Source of the DNA: Poronia punctata
Lineage: Eukaryota; Ascomycota; Sordariomycetes; Xylariales; Xylariaceae
Assembly: GCA_022579005.1 (NCBI GenBank)
Contig: MU401500.1
Span: 157,835-221,834 of the forward strand
Reading direction: 5' to 3'
Length of the DNA stretch: 64,000 bases
Shown here: piece after piece, positions 59,801 through 64,000 of the stretch
Numbering within the stretch: position 1 is the first letter of the stretch
Layout of the letters: the number at the start of each line of letters is the position of its first letter
Position numbers and translations under genes: made by a program
The notes under the pieces: generated by a model
Told to the model about the DNA's origin: nothing
Databases searched by the model: none
The model's input: the letters and a program-made list of their open reading frames with translations, nothing else

Positions 59801-62800
59801 TCGATCTCGACAACATTTACGACGGCATAGTAATCTTGGCTCCTCGTTCAGCAACAGTGTATCCCAGTCCTGTAAAGAAACCGCCCGTCGGTAAAGGTTT
59901 GAACGTGCCAGCTCTTATCAGCCTGCAGAATGCTTGGCCTCGTGCGTCCCGTACTGGGAAACCTACCTCGATTACGAAGCACGTCGAGCGCCTGAAGAAG
60001 ATTGTCGACACCAAGTTTGAGAATTATGACCCGGAGACTGGCGAGTGGTCGTTCTCCGTCGAACACTTCACGACTTATGGTCTAGACGACAGCGATGACG
60101 AAGAGGATGTTGCACCGGAGGCGGTCGATGAGGCCTCGCATAGTGTCACGTCCGCATCGCCGACAGGTTCGATCGACATGGAGGACGCGGATCATACGCC
60201 GACACGCTCTCTACTACCGGGTACTTTTGATCCCAGAGAAGCCGACGGTTATGCCGAGGAAGACGAGATGGCAGAGGTGGATGGAGCCAGGTCGTCTTTT
60301 TTAGCTAATCGCTCCGTGGGTTCTACGTCCCATGCTCTTGTTCCGTTGGAACAGGATGATGTGGACGACGAATATGCGATGTCCGAGGGTGAGGATACGA
60401 GTGCTCAGCCCGGACACCATCCCGCCGCGGAGCGTGACGATGACTCGTTCGATGGCAGTCAATCTGACATGGCCCTCGAAACTCCAGCTGGAATCATGAG
60501 AGCAAGAATGCGGGCGATCAAAAGCTCGTCGACCCCTATGAAAGTCCAGGTCGCAGCTGGCGACGATTGGATGGATATGCTCAGCAAGACGATCAGCCCT
60601 CAGAAGCGCGACCGGGCTCTGCTCAAGAGCATCCATGAAGCGGACAAGTACCGGTCAGGAAAGGACAGCGTCCGAGAGGCGTCCCCCACAAAGAAAAGGG
60701 TCGTTTCAGATAGTCGTGGCTTCGCTACCAGCATTGATTTGATGAATTCTCTTTTTGAGAAGGCAAAGGTCCCGGCAGAGAATCTGCAAGCTTCAGTTCG
60801 ACCCCAAGGCGTCCAGGTTTGTTAAGCCTTTATTAATTTTCCATGCTCTGTCTTTTTTCCTCTCTTCTTTGCGGTGAGACCTTTTCCAAGGTTGTTCCGG
60901 GCATATCGGGGGACGACGCCATACCTACCTCTACCTGTATCTATCTAATTCTAGTTGAGTGTATGTATGCTAAAAAACATTATTTCTAACCTAGTGGCCA
61001 TACAAACGAGTTACCAAGAACCTTGACGAAAGCCAAATGGACGCAAAAGACAGGTCCTGGCATGACACAATGCGCCCAACCTGGGGCCCTGGCGGTACCT
61101 TGATATTCTCAGCCACGCCAAACGGTTCTGTCTTTAGACGGACTGGTCGAATAACGGAAAAGAATGGGTTGATGACTGTCATGAAGGGCGGTATCGTGTC
61201 TGAGACACAGGACATTCGGATCGCCAAATTCAGTAATGAGGTGAGTTCAACCGTGACATGAAGGAGAAGGGCCTATATTAGTTGGGGTTACTCACCATGT
61301 GTTTTCATTCAGATGTCTGCCAAGGCGATCGATACGCATTCCAAGTTGACACAGGTCCACCTTGTCAATGGCATCCCGGCCGTGGAACTGAAGCCCAAAT
61401 TAAGCATCAAGGACTTCTTCACTGCTAGTGGAACCAAGAATTCAGCCGACGAGCATGAGCGACTTATCTGGGAACTTGCTAGTGTGCTTTTCGACGACGT
61501 CAAGGTCCCTATGGAGCTTCAGAGTGAATCGGATGCGCTTGAGAAGCTGCGGCGCGAGAGTCTCTCGCGGCTGTGGGAGTCCATGGTGGAAGACCACACA
61601 AACAGAGCCGTAGCCATGGTCCATACCCATGAGGAGAAAGCCTTGGCTGCTCTATCGGGCCATCGTGTTGCCGAAGCATGCAAGTACTTGATAGAGGGGA
61701 AGAACTTTCGCCTCGCCACGTTGGTCTCACTCATTGGCACAAGCGACGGGATGAAGAAAGATATGCGGGACCAGTTGAGAGAGTGGCGAGACGCGAATGC
61801 ACTGTCTGAATTTACACCCTCTATTCGAGCGCTCTATGAGATGCTAAGTGGCAATGTCTGCACCTGCGAGGGTACCAAAGGAGCGCCCGAAAATCGAGCA
61901 GAGTCGTTCTCGATCTCTAAGAAATTTGGCCTCGACTGGCAACAGGCGTTCGGTATGCGGCTGTGGTACGCCGTTTCGGCCAACGGCAACATCAGGGAAG
62001 CGGTGGACAAGTATAAACATGACAGCGATCAAGACAAAGAATTGCGACCGGTTACGTGGTATGCGCAGCATGGAATCCCCGGTATATGGGACGATGCTGA
62101 GAAGGAGAAGCGTGAGGACCTTTTATGGGGCCTCCTGAAGCTCTATTCGGATAACCGAACCGATCTCGAATCCATCCTCCGGCCAGAGAACTCGCAACTA
62201 TCACCGTTGGACTACCGACTCTCCTGGCAGTTAGGATTGGCACTGACGTCCACCGGCCGCGTCTCTTTTGGAAAGCACGCGACGGAGAAAGCTGATTCGG
62301 CAACCGTCTCTTTTGCTTCGCAGTTGACCAACGAGGGTAGCTGGCTCGAAGCCGTCTTCGTACTGTTACATCTCTCCAATCCGGAAGCAAGGGCTAAGGC
62401 AGTCCAAGACCATCTATGTCGGCACGCCTCCCTTATCGGAAATGACGACTCGACCAGCTTCAAGAAACTAGCCGGCGATCTTCAAATTCCCCCACGATGG
62501 ATCTGGCACGCAAAGGCTTTATATATGCGGAGTGCTAAGAAGGATGCGACGGCCGAGGTGCAGTGTCTACTTCGTGCCGAATCATGGGCCGAAGCTCACG
62601 AGGCATTCATTAAAGAGGTCGCGCCCAAGACCATCATCGAACGAGATTACGATGGGCTGGCCGACATCCTTCAACGATTCGAAGGACGGCACTCGTTTGT
62701 TGCAAGCTGGAACGTCGGTGGGGAGGTTTACAAAGCCTTTCTTCAACTCCTGGGCTACCATCGCCGTGGCGAAGTGCCTCCCCGGGGCCTGGTCGACAGC

Positions 62801-63086
62801 CTTCTCGAAGGTTTACCTGCCATGTATGGTAATACGCCCGAGGCCGGCGTTCTAGAGTATGCGGCATTGACGGAAATGGCGGCTGAAGTGGCCAACATAG
62901 TCGCCAGCACAGCCAATATTGAACAGGTACGTTCGGTTTTTAAGATGGCCATATTTATTTCACTAACCATTTCCCTAGTTGGACCACGAACGAATCTTGC
63001 AGCTCCCGTTAACCGAAGATGTTCTCTTGAAACATTCTCGGGATCTGGCATGGTCACATTACAATGCCGTCATGGCTGGCCATTAG
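56818..63086 (+). CDS. Nup98-Nup96 precursor (Nup145-like), autoprocessed nucleoporin
   Basis: Six exons (56818-56926, 56989-57108, 57194-60816, 60995-61240, 61313-62926, 62979-63086) encode 1939 residues. The first ~600 residues are dense GLFG/FG repeats, interrupted at about 206-253 by a GLEBS-like segment (NVTNFQPFIEKETSGAQNSY then FQDPYKKWSAEELRLADYAA) that binds Gle2/Rae1. The autoproteolytic domain runs from DYWMSPSKEEIEGLNRVQ to SVEHFTTYGLDD; cleavage is expected between Phe1035 and Thr1036, giving Nup98 and Nup96. Exon 4 opens WPYKRVTKNLDESQ, matching the Nup96 start region, and the remainder is the alpha-helical Nup96 domain (Nup84/Y-complex), ending SRDLAWSHYNAVMAGH. Donor of exon 1 is ambiguous (56920 or 56926, in frame). 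Very well supported. Confidence 0.94.
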
Positions 63087-63905
63087 GAGTGGGTCATGAT
63101 ACCAACAACTACAGAGTTTATGGTGGTTGAGGTACATGGTCGTCAAGACAGATGTGATTTACAGTGATGGTATGATGGGAGTCTTGATTTGATGCAATCC
63201 ATGACACCGTTGTCTTGGGGGTGATGTTGAGATTGGCAAGGTATGCAAAGGCTGTTGAGAAAACGGGTTGTATTCCCCTGGACTTCTGGCTGTCTAGAAG
63301 CCATCAGAAGGCATCTTAGTGTGAAGTTGGGAGGATCGTTGGATTGGGGAATACCCGGGACAGTGCTATTTCGGCACATTGATGACATCGACGCTTCCTC
63401 CAGCCCCCTTTAGTTCCGTATAAAAGTAGATAGTCCTAAAAAATTGTAATCGTATGTATACATGTAATGATAAACTGTGTGACCAATGGTATCTAAAAAA
63501 GGGAGTTTCCTACTTTGACCAATGGGTTACGTCGACTTTTGTAACCGACTGCGTTGCTCCTCAATCCCTTCGAAATCGGTAGTTGATAGAGAGTGGCATG
63601 TCCACGTATTTATATTTCTGGACATAACAGAGATAGAAAGAAGAGTAGGAATTTGTAATAGATGCTCTGACCTAGCCCTGTCCCATCTAGGTAGACTACC
63701 TAGACAGCCCCTACCTTTCTCTTCTTGACCAATATTGATATTATTCTCGTGCTTTATAGAAGGTAGATTTTAGACAGTCACAGGCAGTCCTCCTCCCTCG
63801 TCTTGATGGAACTCGTCCTTCGTCATCTTTATCCACTGAGTTTCGGCTTTTTTTCATTTCTTTTGCTTCGATCCTCTTCTTTCCTTCTGGCTTTGTTGAA
63901 CTCTC
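63087..63905. other. 3' flank of Nup98-96
   Basis: No gene or RNA feature can be supported. CTTTTCTT-type pyrimidine tracts increase toward the terminal repeat. Confidence 0.5.
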
Positions 63906-64000
63906 TACTTTACTTTACTTTACTTTACTTTACTTTACTTTACTTTACTTTACTTTACTTTACTTTACTTTACTTTACTTTACTTTACTTTACTTTACTT
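63906..64000 (+). repeat. (TACTT)n pentanucleotide microsatellite reaching the window end
   Basis: Nineteen perfect copies of TACTT are visible and the array continues beyond the window. It is not a telomere repeat type known to me for fungi (TTAGGG). Confidence 0.95.

Noticed and set aside
63906..64000. CRISPR-like or telomeric array
   Set aside because: The units are uninterrupted 5-mers without spacers and do not match a telomere repeat; it is a simple microsatellite.

Overview
This is a stretch of nuclear chromosome from a filamentous ascomycete (Pezizomycotina, probably a sordariomycete). Almost every gene carries short spliceosomal introns with GT-AG borders and a CTAAC/CTGAC-like branch site. 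Intergenic DNA is long, many upstream leaders are pyrimidine-rich, and the gene set is fungal (Nup98-96 fusion, BUD22, Hmt2-type sulfide:quinone oxidoreductase, fungal P450s, SAS3-type acetyltransferase). There is no sign of prokaryotic, viral or organellar DNA. Gene models below were built by hand: exon borders were chosen so that reading frame, splice signals and family alignment agree, and every multi-exon model sums to a multiple of three except where noted.

Layout. 1-366 (-): start of an ankyrin/BTB-type gene cut by the window edge. 1.6-2.9 kb (-): mitochondrial 2-oxodicarboxylate carrier with an 11-nt micro-exon. 5.3-8.2 kb (+): F-box-like protein with an acidic tail holding four SUMO-interaction-like motifs. 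9.4-11.0 kb (-): BUD22-like ribosome biogenesis factor. 11.9-13.1 kb (+): short-chain dehydrogenase whose middle exons are unclear. 13.1-16.8 kb: gene-poor. 16.8-17.9 kb (+): 2-oxoglutarate/malate-type carrier. 18.2-19.6 kb (-): methyltransferase-like protein with membrane segments. 20.2-21.9 kb (+): cytochrome P450. 22.3-23.9 kb (-): sulfide:quinone oxidoreductase. 24.3 kb (-): tRNA-Val(AAC). 26.1-28.1 kb (+): second, unrelated P450. 29.1-30.6 kb (+): peroxisomal thiolase. 31.7-33.3 kb (-): ornithine cyclodeaminase/mu-crystallin family protein. 34.7-35.7 kb (-): beta-carbonic anhydrase. 37.1-38.4 kb (-) and 38.8-40.1 kb (+): ribosomal protein eL8 and the tRNA thiolase CTU1/NCS6, divergent. 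41.7-45.3 kb (+): MYST acetyltransferase. 46.2-47.5 kb (+): secreted glutaminyl cyclase. 48.7-49.1 kb: a 405-bp MITE-like element. 50.0-51.9 kb (+): epsin. 53.3-54.1 kb (-): centrin-like EF-hand protein. 56.8-63.1 kb (+): Nup98-96 nucleoporin precursor. The window ends inside a (TACTT)n array.

The genes do not form one pathway. Most are conserved housekeeping genes: nuclear pore, chromatin, translation and tRNA modification, endocytosis, mitochondrial transport, beta-oxidation, sulfide and CO2 chemistry. The two P450s, the SDR and the SQR lie near each other but no backbone biosynthetic enzyme (PKS, NRPS, terpene synthase) is present, so I do not call a secondary-metabolite cluster. The most interesting items are the F-box-like protein with tandem SIM-like motifs, the TA-flanked MITE, the membrane-tethered methyltransferase-like protein, and several splicing oddities (11-nt exon, GC-AG intron, one-codon first exon, tiny SDR exon).
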